A stretch of 64,000 nucleotides of DNA from Thioalkalivibrio sp. XN279. GTDB taxonomy: Bacteria; Pseudomonadota; Gammaproteobacteria; Steroidobacterales; XN24. Numbering within the stretch: the first letter of the stretch is position 1; each line of letters begins with the position of its first letter. Under the pieces are notes generated by a model that saw only the letters and a program-made list of their open reading frames with translations, searched no databases and had not been told where the DNA came from. The position numbers and the translations under genes are program-made. Of the stretch, positions 36,654 through 45,885 are shown piece after piece. The stretch is taken from contig NZ_JAANBD010000023.1 in NCBI RefSeq assembly GCF_011089885.1, forward strand, positions 238,501 through 302,500, in the 5' to 3' direction.

Positions 36654-37145
36654 TCAGCTGTCGTACATGTTCACGAACAGCAGCACCAGGCCGAGCTGCA
36701 TGGTGTACTGGAAGGCGCCCATGAGCGAGGCGCTGCCGAGCTGGGTCTGCCACATCTGGAAGCCGGCGCCGCCGAGGGTGGTGAACAGGCCGAACCACAC
36801 CACGATCCCCAGCCCCAGCCCTGCCAGCGCCCAGGTCTTGGCGGCGTTGAAGTCGGCCGCCGCGTCATGGCGCGCCTGCCACAGCGCCCATGCGCCCCTG
36901 CCCGCCAACAGGCCGGCCGCGAGTTCCAGCAGGCAGATGAAGACCAGCGCGGCCCACACCACGGCCGGCGCGGTGACGGCCGGGAAAATCGAGGCCGGGT
37001 AGGCCGCGTGGTCGGCCTGGCTGAACACCGCGTAGACAAAGCCGTAGGCGGCCTGCGCGTTCAACACGTTGTGGGCGGCATAGAGCAGGCACATCAGGGC
37101 GGCAAAAGCGACCAGGACGATCTTCAGGTAGCGGATCGGCAGCAT
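36654..37145 (-). CDS. DUF2165 membrane protein
   Basis: From the ATG at 37145 the product is 163 residues with four transmembrane helices. It begins MLPIRYLKIVLVAFAALMCL, with AAHNVLNAQAAYGFVYAVFS (conserved Asn and periplasmic loop) and ending GAFQYTMQLGLVLLFVNMY. This matches DUF2165, a small conserved inner-membrane family of unknown function. GGGGAGAGAA precedes the start. Confidence 0.85.
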   Translation of the reverse strand: MLPIRYLKIVLVAFAALMCLLYAAHNVLNAQAAYGFVYAVFSQADHAAYPASIFPAVTAPAVVWAALVFICLLELAAGLLAGRGAWALWQARHDAAADFNAAKTWALAGLGLGIVVWFGLFTTLGGAGFQMWQTQLGSASLMGAFQYTMQLGLVLLFVNMYDS

Positions 37146-37231
37146 GGCGTTCTCTCCCCGGGATGAAATTTTCCTGCGCCAGACTACACTTTTTTCGGGC
37201 CCACCCGGCCCATTGCCCACCGAGGTGGGTC

Positions 37232-38043
37232 ATGAACACCACCACGTTCTTGCGCGCCCTGCTGTGCGTGGCCGCGGCGGTGCTGGTGTCCTCCTGCAAC
37301 ACCGGTGAATGGTTTGACGAGAGCCCGCTCACCCTCCGCCTGGCGGACGGGCCGGTCGACGAGGCCTTCGCGGTGGTGATCACCGTCACGGGCTTCGAGA
37401 TCATCGACGACTCCAGCATCTACGACTACGAAATACCGCTGCGACCATCCGTGCAGGTCGACCTGCTGGCGCAGGCGGACGGCCGCAGCGTCATACTGGT
37501 GGACCGGATGCAGTGGATCAGCGACCGCTACGACGGCCTGCGCCTGATGATTCGGGCGGACAGCAACGGCGAGTACGCCTGGATCGATACGCCCACCGGG
37601 CGCCATGCGCTCTACATGCCGGACGGATACGGCGACGGCTTGCGCATGAAGCAGGCACTGCGTATCCCCGAGAACGGCGAGGCCGATTACACCATCGATT
37701 TCGACCTGCGCCAGTCCATCCTGCCGCCACCGCCGGTGCGCCGGGTTGCGTCCCGGTCGTCTATGCCTTCGCCGGGAGCAGTATCACGCCCGACGACATC
37801 GATCGCATCGCGCCGGAGCCGCTGAACGAGGGTACGGCCAGGCTCGATTCGGCCAGCGGAGAGTACCGCTACGTGCTGGCGCATATGCCGCCGGGCCAGT
37901 ACACGATTGCGCTGACCTGCCAGGGAGACCTCGACCTGCCGAACCGCAACGAGCTGTCGGCTATCTCTTCCGTGGTCACCTTCGGTGCGCCGGTGCAGGT
38001 GACCGTGCCGGCCGGTGCGGAAGTCCAGGTGAACCTGCCGTAG
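37232..38043 (+). pseudogene. DUF4382 lipoprotein gene broken by an internal frame change
   Basis: The ATG at 37232 encodes a lipoprotein signal (LVSSC lipobox, Cys near residue 22). DUF4382 sequence follows: LTLRLADGPVDEAFAVVITV, GRSVILVDRMQWISDRYDGL and GEADYTIDFDLRQSI. Near 37730 this frame derails into Arg/Ser-rich sequence and stops at 37825. The natural continuation (GCVPVVYAFAGSSITPDDID, then EYRYVLAHMPPGQYTIALTC and a stop at 38043) is in another frame. The linking segment usually found between these parts seems short, so a small deletion is likelier than a single-base slip. A truncated lipoprotein could still be made. Confidence 0.65.
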
Positions 38044-38083
38044 TATTGGGCTGGCTGTAGCAGGCAACGAGGAGGCGATTCCC

Positions 38084-38659
38084 ATGAGCGACCTGGAACA
38101 GGCCGCCGCGACGCAGCTGGCGAACATCGAGAAGCGCACGGGGCGCAGCATCCACGACCTTGCGGCGTTGCTGCGGGCCAGTGGGCTGGCGAAGCACGGC
38201 GAGCAGGTGGCGCTGCTCAAGCGCGAGCTGGGCATGGGCCACGGCGACGCCAACCTGCTGGCGCACCACGTGCGCAAGCTCGACGCCGTGGCGGCGGGGC
38301 AGGCCGGGCCGGCGACGCCGGCGGACGCCGTGGCCGCGCTCTACAGCGGCAAGAAGGCGCACCTGAGGCCCATCCACGACAAGCTCATGGCCGCGATCCG
38401 CAAGTTCGGCGCCTTCGAAGAGGCGCCGAAGAAGAGCTACGTCAGCCTGCGACGCAAGAAGCAGTTCGCCATGATCGGCCCGGCCACGAACACCCAGGTC
38501 GAGGTCGGCATCAACCTCAAGGGCATCGAGCCCACCGGCGGCCTGGTGGCGCTGCCGCCGAAGAGCATGTGCGACTACAAGATCCGCATCGGCAGCGCGG
38601 ACGAGGTGGACAAGGCGCTGCTGGGGTGGATCCGCAAGGCCTTCGACGCGGCGGGCTGA
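38084..38659 (+). CDS. DUF4287/DUF5655 protein
   Basis: The 191-residue protein has an N-terminal DUF4287 helix-rich part (LANIEKRTGRSIHDLAALLR; LLKRELGMGHGDANLLAHHV). The C-terminal DUF5655 domain (KKAHLRPIHDKLMAAIRKFG; KSYVSLRRKKQFAMIGPATN; a late DYKIRIGSADEVDKALLGWI) resembles transport-associated or DNA-mimic-like folds. GAGGCG precedes the ATG. The function of this widespread cytosolic family is unknown. Confidence 0.85.
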   Translation: MSDLEQAAATQLANIEKRTGRSIHDLAALLRASGLAKHGEQVALLKRELGMGHGDANLLAHHVRKLDAVAAGQAGPATPADAVAALYSGKKAHLRPIHDKLMAAIRKFGAFEEAPKKSYVSLRRKKQFAMIGPATNTQVEVGINLKGIEPTGGLVALPPKSMCDYKIRIGSADEVDKALLGWIRKAFDAAG

Positions 38660-38704
38660 CGGCGGCCGCGTCGCTGCAGCAAGGCCGGCGCTCGGCAGCC
38701 AGGC

Positions 38705-39865
38705 CTATTCGGGCGGTTTCCTCAAGCTGCCGGCCCGCCTGACCACGCCCGCCCCGAACTTCTCCTGGATCGCGTCCGCCACCCTGTCAACCCGGGTTGC
38801 TTCTGCTGCTGCGGGCGCGAACAGGTCGGCCTGCGCGTCCGGCGCCGCGTCGAAGCCGCTCACGCCGACTCCGAGCAGCCGCAGCGGCTGGCCGGGGCGC
38901 GGCAATCGCTCGAGCAGGGCGCTGGCGGCGCGCCAGATATCCGCCGTGGTATTCGTCGGGGCGGCCAGCGTCTGTGCCCGGGTCACGGTGGTGAAGTCGG
39001 CGTAGCGCGCCTTGAGTTGCACCGTGCGGCCGGCGAGGTCCTTGTGGCGCAGCCGCCAGGAGACCTGTTCGACCAGTTGCAGCAGGATGGCGCGCAGCGC
39101 CTCGCGCTCGGCGATGTCCGCGGCGAAAGTGGTCTCGTTGGAGACCGAGCGGGTCTCGCGCTCGGGCACCACCTCGCGCGGGTCGATGCCGCGCGCCAGC
39201 TCGAGCAGGTGCAGGCCGTGGCGCCCGAAATGCCGCCGCATGAAGTCCTCGTCGCGCCGCGCCACGTCGCCGATGGTCTTGAGGCCGAGGCGGTGCATGG
39301 CCTGCTCGCCGACCTTGCCGACGCCCCACAGCCTGTTGACGGGCAGCGGGCCGAGGAAGGCATGGATCTCGCCGGCCTCGACCACCAGTAAGCCGTCCGG
39401 CTTGCCGAGGTCGGACGCGATCTTGGCGACGAACTTGACCGGCGCGATGCCCACCGAGGCGACGAGCCCCAGCTCGTCACGGATTTCCCGCTTGATGCGC
39501 CGGGCGATGTCCGGCACCGGGCCGAACAGACGCACGCTGCCGCGCAGGTCGAGGAAGGCCTCGTCCAGCGACAGCGGTTCTATGAGCGGGGTGTAGCGCT
39601 CGAGGATGGCATGGATGCGGCGCGATTCCGCGGCGTACACGGCCATGCGCGATGGCAGGATGACCAGCTCGGGACAGCGCTTGAGCGCCGTGGCCATCGG
39701 CATTGCGGAGCGCACGCCGAAGCGCCTTGCCGGGTAGCTGGCGGCGGCGACCACGCCGCGGCCCTCGGGTGAGCCGCCCACGACCACCGGCAGGCCCTCG
39801 AGCTCGGGCCGCTCCCGTATCTCCACGGAGGCGTAGAACGCATCCATGTCGAGGTGAGTGAACAT
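38705..39865 (-). CDS. dinB: DNA polymerase IV
   Basis: The 386-residue Y-family polymerase keeps HLDMDAFYASVE (Asp6, first catalytic acid), the finger motif VVAAASYPARRFGVRSAMP, and the palm SLDEAFLD with the other catalytic Asp-Glu. VGIAPVKFVAKIASDLGKPD and the little-finger region (RSVSNETTFAADI) follow. It carries out error-prone bypass of damaged bases. Unlike many homologues, no clear beta-clamp-binding QLxLF pentapeptide is seen at the very end. The LexA box was not identified. Confidence 0.93.
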   Translation of the reverse strand: MFTHLDMDAFYASVEIRERPELEGLPVVVGGSPEGRGVVAAASYPARRFGVRSAMPMATALKRCPELVILPSRMAVYAAESRRIHAILERYTPLIEPLSLDEAFLDLRGSVRLFGPVPDIARRIKREIRDELGLVASVGIAPVKFVAKIASDLGKPDGLLVVEAGEIHAFLGPLPVNRLWGVGKVGEQAMHRLGLKTIGDVARRDEDFMRRHFGRHGLHLLELARGIDPREVVPERETRSVSNETTFAADIAEREALRAILLQLVEQVSWRLRHKDLAGRTVQLKARYADFTTVTRAQTLAAPTNTTADIWRAASALLERLPRPGQPLRLLGVGVSGFDAAPDAQADLFAPAAAEATRVDRVADAIQEKFGAGVVRRAGSLRKPPE

Positions 39866-39902
39866 CTGAGGGACTTCCTGCCCGCCCGGGCCAAGAAGAA
39901 AA

Positions 39903-40115
39903 TCAGCGACGCTTCACTCCGAACGCGCTCAGCAGCAAGCCCAGCACGATGGCTGCGCCGCCACCGATGAAGTACCAGGTGGTTTCGTCACTGAACCTGC
40001 CGGTGAGCTCGCGGCGGACGTCCTCGGTGATGCTTTGCGAGGCCTCGTAGCCGAAGTACAGCAGGATGGCGCCGACCACGATGAGGGCGATGCCGAGAAT
40101 GCGACTCGGGTGCAT
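39903..40115 (-). CDS. DUF3185 small membrane protein
   Basis: The 70-residue protein has two transmembrane helices (RILGIALIVVGAILLYFGYE and WYFIGGGAAIVLGLLLSAFG) joined by the conserved SQSITEDVRRELTGRF loop of DUF3185. Function unknown. It sits between mpg and dinB on the same strand. Confidence 0.85.
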   Translation of the reverse strand: MHPSRILGIALIVVGAILLYFGYEASQSITEDVRRELTGRFSDETTWYFIGGGAAIVLGLLLSAFGVKRR

Positions 40116-40158
40116 GGCGTGTCTCCTTCAAGTCCAGGCGAACGCTGGGTGCGTGTTT

Positions 40159-40749
40159 TTAACCTATCACGAACCGCAGCGGCTTCCCGGCCCATTCTTG
40201 CGCGTAATCGATGCCGATGCGCGGCGTGGCGATGATGCGCTGCGGCGGCACGCGCCGGCCGCGCTCGATGAACAGGACTTCGCCCGCGACGAGGTCGGCG
40301 TGGTCGAGCGCGCGATCGATGGCCAGGGCCTGGGCGAGCTTCGCGGGGCCGGAGCAGAGGTCGCGGTCCCTGAGTCGCGCGGCGGCAATCCGCCCGGCGC
40401 GATGGCGCCGCATGGTCTCCAGGCCCTCGAGCGGTTCCAGCGCGCGCAGCAGCACCGCCGCCGGGTCGCCCGGTGTCGCCGCGACCACGTTGACGCAGTG
40501 ATGCATGCCGTAGATGAAATAGACGTAAGCATGGCCGGCCGGGCCCCACATGGCCGCGTTGCGCGGGGTGTGGCGGCCGCCGAAGCTGTGCGCAGCCTTG
40601 TCCTCCACGCCGAGGTAGGCCTCGGTCTCGATGATGCGGCCGGCGAGGCGCGTGCCGTCCTCCAGCACGCGCACCAGCACCTGCCCGAGCAGGCCACGCG
40701 CCAGGGTCTCGGCGTCACGCTGAAAAAAGTTTCGGCTCAGGCGGGGCAC
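40159..40749 (-). CDS. 3-methyladenine DNA glycosylase (AAG/Mpg family)
   Basis: The 196-residue protein starts at GTG 40749. Landmarks are LARGLLGQVLVR, GRIIETEAYLGVEDKAAHSF (catalytic Glu), TPRNAAMWGPAGHAYVYFIYGMHHCVNVV (intercalating Tyr and wall residues), and a late GIDYAQEWAGKPLRF. It excises alkylated purines and hypoxanthine. Its placement upstream of a small membrane gene and dinB on one strand gives a damage-repair cluster. Confidence 0.9.
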   Translation of the reverse strand: MPRLSRNFFQRDAETLARGLLGQVLVRVLEDGTRLAGRIIETEAYLGVEDKAAHSFGGRHTPRNAAMWGPAGHAYVYFIYGMHHCVNVVAATPGDPAAVLLRALEPLEGLETMRRHRAGRIAAARLRDRDLCSGPAKLAQALAIDRALDHADLVAGEVLFIERGRRVPPQRIIATPRIGIDYAQEWAGKPLRFVIG

Positions 40750-40790
40750 CGGCGTATCCTAAACCGACCTTTCGCTCGGGAGGATGAGGC

Positions 40791-41420
40791 ATGTCGGGGT
40801 GGTGGCTGGCAGGGATGGCGGCGGCGCTGCTGGTGGCGTCGGAGGTGGCGAGCGCCGAGCCGCCGACCTTCGAGGCGTCCGGCTTCGGCGCTTACCGCGT
40901 GGGCGGCGATTTCGACACCGATGAGGAGGGGCCGGATCCGCGCTCGGTCGACCTGGAGGAGGGCGGAAGCTGGGGCGTCGGGGCGGGGATATATCGTGAT
41001 CCCGACAGCTTCTACGAGTTCCTCTATTCGCGCCAGGAGACGCGGCTGGACCGCAACGACTACGGCCCCGGGGCGCCGGATATCACGCTCGAGTACTACC
41101 AGCTGGGCGGCACCCTGTTGCTCGGCGACAACCCGCGCATGCGGCCCTACGTTTCGCTGACGGTGGGCGCGACGCGGCTCAATGCGGACGGCTACAGCGC
41201 TGAGACGGAGTTTTCCATGAGTTTCGGCACCGGCCTGCGCATGCCGCTCACGGCACACCTCGATGTCACCGCCGGCCTGCGCGGTTACCTGACTTTCGTC
41301 GACCAGGACACCCGGCTGTTCTGCAGCACCATCAACGGCGAGGGCGCCTGCCTGCTGAATTCCAGTGGCAGCACGATCCTCCAGGTCGAGGCTGGGCTCG
41401 GGCTGACCTTCCGCTTCTAG
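40791..41420 (+). CDS. OmpW/OprF-like outer-membrane beta-barrel protein
   Basis: The 209-residue protein has a signal peptide (to about residue 22, SEVASA) and amphipathic strands typical of an eight-stranded barrel (YYQLGGTLLLGDNPRMRPYV; GFGTGLRMPL-like; LQVEAGLGLTFRF). It ends in the C-terminal Phe used by the BAM complex. An acidic loop (DFDTDEEGPDPRSVDLEEGG) lies at about 37-56. A structural or small-solute channel role is likely; specific function unknown. Confidence 0.75.
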   Translation: MSGWWLAGMAAALLVASEVASAEPPTFEASGFGAYRVGGDFDTDEEGPDPRSVDLEEGGSWGVGAGIYRDPDSFYEFLYSRQETRLDRNDYGPGAPDITLEYYQLGGTLLLGDNPRMRPYVSLTVGATRLNADGYSAETEFSMSFGTGLRMPLTAHLDVTAGLRGYLTFVDQDTRLFCSTINGEGACLLNSSGSTILQVEAGLGLTFRF

Positions 41421-41572
41421 GCGCCCGGGCGGCGCGCTTCAGGCGTGCCCGGTGACCGGGTCGATGATTGCTTTGACCTCGGTAATGCGGTTGTTTGCCA
41501 CCGTTGCTGCGGGACAGGGAAACATAGGCCATGAACGCTGCATTGCCATCGGGCAGCGCAGCATGGGGCCTT

Positions 41573-42307
41573 TCAGCCCAGGTCGCCGAAGCGGGCTTGC
41601 AGCAGGGCCACGCCGGTCAGCGCCGCTGTTTCCGTGCGCAGGATGCGCGGACCGAGCCGGATCCCGCGATAGCCGCGGGCCCGCGCGGCCTCGCGTTCGC
41701 GTTCGTCCAGGCCGCCTTCGGGCCCGACCAGCAGGCACAGCGGCCCGGGCGGCCGATCCAGCATGGCCGGGCCGCCGTTCGCGTCCGGGTCGAGCAGCAG
41801 CCCGGTGGCGCCGGCATGCGCGGACAGCGCGCCCGGCACCGGTAGCGGCGGCAGGATGTCGGGCAAGGTGTTACGCCCGCACTGCTCGCAGGCACTGATG
41901 GCAATCGCACGCCAGTGCTCGATCTTGGGCGCCACCTTGGCCGGGTCCAGCTTCACGACGGACCGCGCCGTGAGCACCGGCCGGATGGCACTGACGCCGA
42001 GTTCCGTGGCCTTGCGCACCACCCAGTCCATGCGCTCATGGCGGCACATGCCCTGCAGCAGCACCAGCTCCAGCGGCGACTCGCGGTCGGCCTCGCGGCG
42101 CGCGCCGACCGAGATCGCCACGCTGCGGCGCGTGGCCTCAACGATCTCGCCGGCGAACTCCGGGCCGCTGCCGTCGAACAGCGTCACCGGCTCGCCGGCG
42201 CGCGCCCGCAACACACGGCCGAGATGCGCGGCGAGCTCGCTCTCCAGGACCAGGCGCTGGCCCGTGGCGAGTGGATCGTGGACGAAGATCCTTGGCGTGC
42301 GTGACAT
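41573..42307 (-). CDS. rsmE: 16S rRNA m3U1498 methyltransferase
   Basis: From the ATG at 42307 the product is 244 residues. An N-terminal PUA-like domain (RIFVHDPLATGQRLVLESEL; HLGRVLRARAGEPVTLFDG) precedes a SPOUT methyltransferase with VLLQGMCRHERMDWVVRKAT, ACEQCGRNTLP and the knot motif LLVGPEGGLDERE, then IRLGPRILRTETAALTGVAL. It methylates U1498 of 16S rRNA using S-adenosylmethionine. Nothing notable is seen in the 152-base gap downstream. Confidence 0.93.
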   Translation of the reverse strand: MSRTPRIFVHDPLATGQRLVLESELAAHLGRVLRARAGEPVTLFDGSGPEFAGEIVEATRRSVAISVGARREADRESPLELVLLQGMCRHERMDWVVRKATELGVSAIRPVLTARSVVKLDPAKVAPKIEHWRAIAISACEQCGRNTLPDILPPLPVPGALSAHAGATGLLLDPDANGGPAMLDRPPGPLCLLVGPEGGLDEREREAARARGYRGIRLGPRILRTETAALTGVALLQARFGDLG

Positions 42308-42427
42308 GTCTGGAGGCGTTCTCCTGCGCTGTATCCCCGAGGCTCGAGAGGCTATGCTTGGACCTGCTATTGAGCCATACCTGCGGCACATGCTCAAAGT
42401 ATTCGCCGGGGCTGGCGGGGACGAGCT

Positions 42428-43288
42428 ATGAAAATGGTGATCCGCAGTTTCCTGTCCCGCTGGCGTCAGTTGCGCCTCCCGGCGCTTCTCGCCGTGCTGC
42501 TGCTCCCGGGCGCGGCCCTGGCCCGGGATGACGACAGCAACCTCCTGGCGCAGCGCTTCCAGTTCGGGCTGGGCACCTTCATCAATGGTTCGTCACTGAA
42601 CATCAGGGTGGACGGCGAAGCCGGGGAGATCGGCACGCCCGTGAACTGGGGCAAGACCATCGGCGACCGGGATGAGAGCCGCTTCCGCTTCGACGGCTTA
42701 TGGCGGGTCAGCGAGCGGCATCACCTGCGGTTGATGTTCACCGATTACTCGTCGTCGGCCGAGCGCGAGATCGAGGAAGAGATCATCTGGGACGGCGACC
42801 TGATCCCGGTGGGCGTGTCGGCGCGCGGCACCTTCGGCTTCGAAGTGTTCGAGGCCGCGTACGAGTACGCCTTCGTGAAACGCCCGGACGTCGAGATCGC
42901 CGGCAGCGTGGGCCTGCACTACACGCAACTGGAGGCCACCCTGCTGGCGAATGTCCAGGTCGACGGCGAGGAGGGCCAGGTGGAGCGCGGCGGCACCGCA
43001 GACGTCGACGCGCCGCTGCCGGTGTTCGGCGCCCGCGGCCAGTGGCGACTCGGCAACAACTTCTATGCCGACCTGCTGGGCCAGGCTTTCTACCTGAGCG
43101 TCGGCGACTACACCGGCAGGATCCTCAACCTGCGCGCGACCGTCCTGTGGCAATGGCATCCGCGCCTCGGCGTGGGCATCGGCTACGACTGGTTCCGCGT
43201 CGACATCGACGGCGACGCGGACGGGTTCCAGGGGACGATGGACTGGACCTACGAGGGCCCGCAGGCTTTCGTCAACGTGGCGTTCTGA
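42428..43288 (+). CDS. Outer-membrane beta-barrel protein of unknown function
   Basis: The 286-residue protein has a long signal peptide (basic MKMVIRSFLSRWRQLRLP, hydrophobic core, ALA-RDD cleavage). Alternating strands follow throughout, with repeated WR/Y-F aromatic girdles, ending in GPQAFVNVAF with a terminal Phe. The organisation resembles porin-like or LPS-modification barrels, but I cannot assign the family. It is convergent with bioA. Confidence 0.7.
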   Translation: MKMVIRSFLSRWRQLRLPALLAVLLLPGAALARDDDSNLLAQRFQFGLGTFINGSSLNIRVDGEAGEIGTPVNWGKTIGDRDESRFRFDGLWRVSERHHLRLMFTDYSSSAEREIEEEIIWDGDLIPVGVSARGTFGFEVFEAAYEYAFVKRPDVEIAGSVGLHYTQLEATLLANVQVDGEEGQVERGGTADVDAPLPVFGARGQWRLGNNFYADLLGQAFYLSVGDYTGRILNLRATVLWQWHPRLGVGIGYDWFRVDIDGDADGFQGTMDWTYEGPQAFVNVAF

Positions 43289-43295
43289 AGCCCGC

Positions 43296-44663
43296 TCACG
43301 CCGCCCGCGTGGCGTGGTGAATGCCGTCGATGGCGACGCGGGTCATCTGGGCGATCTGTTCATCGTCCACGACGTAGGGCGGCATGAAGTACACCACGTG
43401 GCCGAGCGGGCGCAGCAGCATGTTGTGCTGGAGGCCGTACTCGTACACCCGGATGCCGCGCCGTTCCTGCCATGGATAGGGTTCCCGCGTCTTGCGATCC
43501 CGGACCATCTCGATGGCCAGGATCATGCCGTGCTGGCGGATGTCGCCGACGTGCGGATGGTCCTCGAGCTCGGCCACGCCGGCGCGCATCTGCGCGGCGC
43601 GCGCGCGGTTCTTGTCGAGCACGTCGCTCGCCGCGAACAGGTCCAGCGTCGCCAGCGCCGCCGCACAGGCCACCGGGTTGCCGGTGTAGCTGTGCGAGTG
43701 GAGGAACGCGCGCAGCGTCGCGTACTCGTCGTAAAAGGCGCCGTAGACCTCGTCGGTGGTGAGCACCACGGACAGCGGCAGGAAGCCGCCGGTCAGTCCC
43801 TTCGACAGGCACATGAAGTCCGGTGCGATGCCGGCCTGTTCGCAGGCGAACATGGTGCCGGTGCGGCCGAAGCCGACGGCGATCTCGTCCGCGATCAGGT
43901 GCACGCGGTGGCGGTCGCAGATGGCGCGCAACTCGCCGAGGTAGGCCGGGTCGTGCATGCGCATGTAGCCGGCGCACTGCACCAGCGGCTCGATGATCAC
44001 CGCGCAGACCTCGCCCGCATGCCGCTCCAGCAGCGTCTCGAGCTCGGCCGCGCGGCGGCGCGCGCAGTCGGCCGGGCTCTCGCCGGGCGCGGCGAGATAC
44101 GCGTCGGGGGAAGGCGCCAGCAGGCACTCCATCAAGAGCGGCCGGTAGGTCTCCTTGTACAGCGCCACGTCGCCGACGGCGAGCGCGCCGAGGGTCTCGC
44201 CGTGGTAGCTGTTCTCCAGCGCCACGAAGCGCTTGCGCTGCGGCTCGCCGCGGTTGAGCCAGTAGTGGAAGCTCATCTTCAGCGCCACCTCGACCGCCGA
44301 AGAACCGTTGTCCGCGTAGAAGCAGCGGGTCAGGCCCTCCGGCGTGAGGCCGACCAGGCGCTCGGACAGCTCCACCACCGGCTCGTGGGTGAAGCCGGCC
44401 AGCATCACGTGCTCGAGCGACTCGACCTGGCGGCGCACCGCGTTGGCGATCACCGGGTTGGCGTGGCCGAACAGGTTCACCCACCAGGAGCTGATGCAGT
44501 CGAGGTAACGGCGGCCGTTGAAATCCTCCAGCCAGGCACCGGCGCCGCGCCGGATGGGGATCATCGGCAGCCACTCGTGGTCCTTCATCTGCGTGCAGGG
44601 ATGCCACACGCAGGCCAGGTCCCGCGCCACCAGCCCGGCGTTGGCGTCGCGGCGCGCGCTCAC
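43296..44663 (-). CDS. bioA: Adenosylmethionine-8-amino-7-oxononanoate aminotransferase
   Basis: The 455-residue class III PLP aminotransferase has VWHPCTQMKDHEWLP (substrate Tyr/Trp region), WWVNLFGHANPVIA, ADNGSSAVEVALKMSFHYW, SYHGETLGALAVGD, LIADEIAVGFGRTGTMFACE and LSKGLTGGFLPLS with the PLP Lys. It converts 7-keto-8-aminopelargonate to 7,8-diaminopelargonate in biotin synthesis. No other bio genes are seen nearby. The GTG start overlaps the argE stop (GTGA), which couples biotin and arginine genes in an unusual pairing. Confidence 0.95.
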   Translation of the reverse strand: MSARRDANAGLVARDLACVWHPCTQMKDHEWLPMIPIRRGAGAWLEDFNGRRYLDCISSWWVNLFGHANPVIANAVRRQVESLEHVMLAGFTHEPVVELSERLVGLTPEGLTRCFYADNGSSAVEVALKMSFHYWLNRGEPQRKRFVALENSYHGETLGALAVGDVALYKETYRPLLMECLLAPSPDAYLAAPGESPADCARRRAAELETLLERHAGEVCAVIIEPLVQCAGYMRMHDPAYLGELRAICDRHRVHLIADEIAVGFGRTGTMFACEQAGIAPDFMCLSKGLTGGFLPLSVVLTTDEVYGAFYDEYATLRAFLHSHSYTGNPVACAAALATLDLFAASDVLDKNRARAAQMRAGVAELEDHPHVGDIRQHGMILAIEMVRDRKTREPYPWQERRGIRVYEYGLQHNMLLRPLGHVVYFMPPYVVDDEQIAQMTRVAIDGIHHATRAA

Positions 44664-45820
44664 GCCGCCTGGCTGCAGAAATGCCGCACGACCAGCTCCA
44701 TCACGTCCACGGCGCGATAGGCCTGGGTCAGCGCGATCGATTCATCCGGCTGGTGCGCCACGGCGATGTCCCCGGGGCCGCAGATCACCACGTCCATGTC
44801 GAGCTTTTGGAACAGCGGCCCCTCGGTGCCGAAATTGACCGCGCCGCAGGCATGTCCGGAGGCGTGCTCGCAGGCCTCGGCGAGGTCCTTGTGCGCGCCC
44901 GGGGCGAGCGGCTCGATGCCGTCGAACAGGGCGGTGAAGCCGAGCTCGAAGCCGCTGCCCTCGAGGGCGCGGGTCACGGCGGCGCGCAGCCCGGCGCGCG
45001 TCTCCGCGCAGCGCATGCCGGGCACCAGCCTCAGGTCCACGTCCAGCTCGCAGTCGGCGCAGATGCGGTTCGGGTTGTCGCCGCCGCGGATGGCGCCGAT
45101 GTTGAGCGTCGGCCCGGGCACCGGGAACGCCGCGCCGGGAAATTTCTCCGCCAGGCCGTCGATGAAGGCGTGCAGGGCGACGATCGCCGCCATGGCCCCG
45201 TCGATGGCGTTGAGGCCGGCCGCCGGGTTGCTGGCGTGCCCGCTGCGGCCGTCGATGCGGATGCGTTCCATGAGCACGCCCTTGTGGCGGGTGATGGGCT
45301 TGAGGCCGGTGGGCTCGCCGATCACGACGCGGCTGCCGAGGGCTTCGCCTTCCTCCACCAGCGCGCGGGCGCCGCCCATGCCGCTTTCCTCGTCGGCGGT
45401 GCCGACGATGACCAGCGGGCGCGCCAGCTTCTGCAGGTCCACCCGCGCGGCGGCATGGGCCGCGACGGCGAGGAAGGACTTCATGTCGGCGCTGCCGAGG
45501 CCGTAGAGACGGCCGTCCTGCACTTCGCCGGCGAAGGGATCGCGGGTCCAGCGACTGGCGTCGTAAGGGACCGTGTCGGTGTGACCGGACAGCACCAGGC
45601 CGTCGTCGCCGGGCGCGCTGCGCGCCACCAGGTTGTACTTGCCCGCGAGGCCCGGCACCGGCTTGATCTCGATGCTGAAGCCCAGCGGCTCCAGCCAGCC
45701 GGCGAGCAGTTCGCTCACCGCGTGGTTGCCCTGGTCGTGGGCGGGTTGCAGGCTGCTGACCGAGGGGACGGCCACCAGCCGGCACATCATGTCCTGGAGC
45801 GTGGGGAGCTTGTTGTTCAT
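44660..45820 (-). CDS. argE: Acetylornithine deacetylase
   Basis: The ATG at 45820 gives 386 residues. The M20 metallopeptidase family markers are SGHTDTVPYD (metal His/Asp), ADMKSFLAVAAHAA, GTADEESGMGGARAL (catalytic Glu pair) and the GHASNPAAGLNAIDG dimerisation segment, then CGPGDIAVAHQPDE with the last metal His. It hydrolyses N-acetylornithine to ornithine. The 5' flank is shared with divergent ampD. Confidence 0.93.
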   Translation of the reverse strand: MNNKLPTLQDMMCRLVAVPSVSSLQPAHDQGNHAVSELLAGWLEPLGFSIEIKPVPGLAGKYNLVARSAPGDDGLVLSGHTDTVPYDASRWTRDPFAGEVQDGRLYGLGSADMKSFLAVAAHAAARVDLQKLARPLVIVGTADEESGMGGARALVEEGEALGSRVVIGEPTGLKPITRHKGVLMERIRIDGRSGHASNPAAGLNAIDGAMAAIVALHAFIDGLAEKFPGAAFPVPGPTLNIGAIRGGDNPNRICADCELDVDLRLVPGMRCAETRAGLRAAVTRALEGSGFELGFTALFDGIEPLAPGAHKDLAEACEHASGHACGAVNFGTEGPLFQKLDMDVVICGPGDIAVAHQPDESIALTQAYRAVDVMELVVRHFCSQAA

Positions 45821-45885
45821 CCCGTGCATGATCCGGATGCGCCGGCACGGGTGCAAGCGGGCGCACGCCGGTGCAGACTGTGGCC

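Noticed and set aside
43314..44720. A 468-codon plus-strand frame opposite bioA
   Set aside because: bioA on the minus strand has full family motifs; the other frame has no domain and biased composition.
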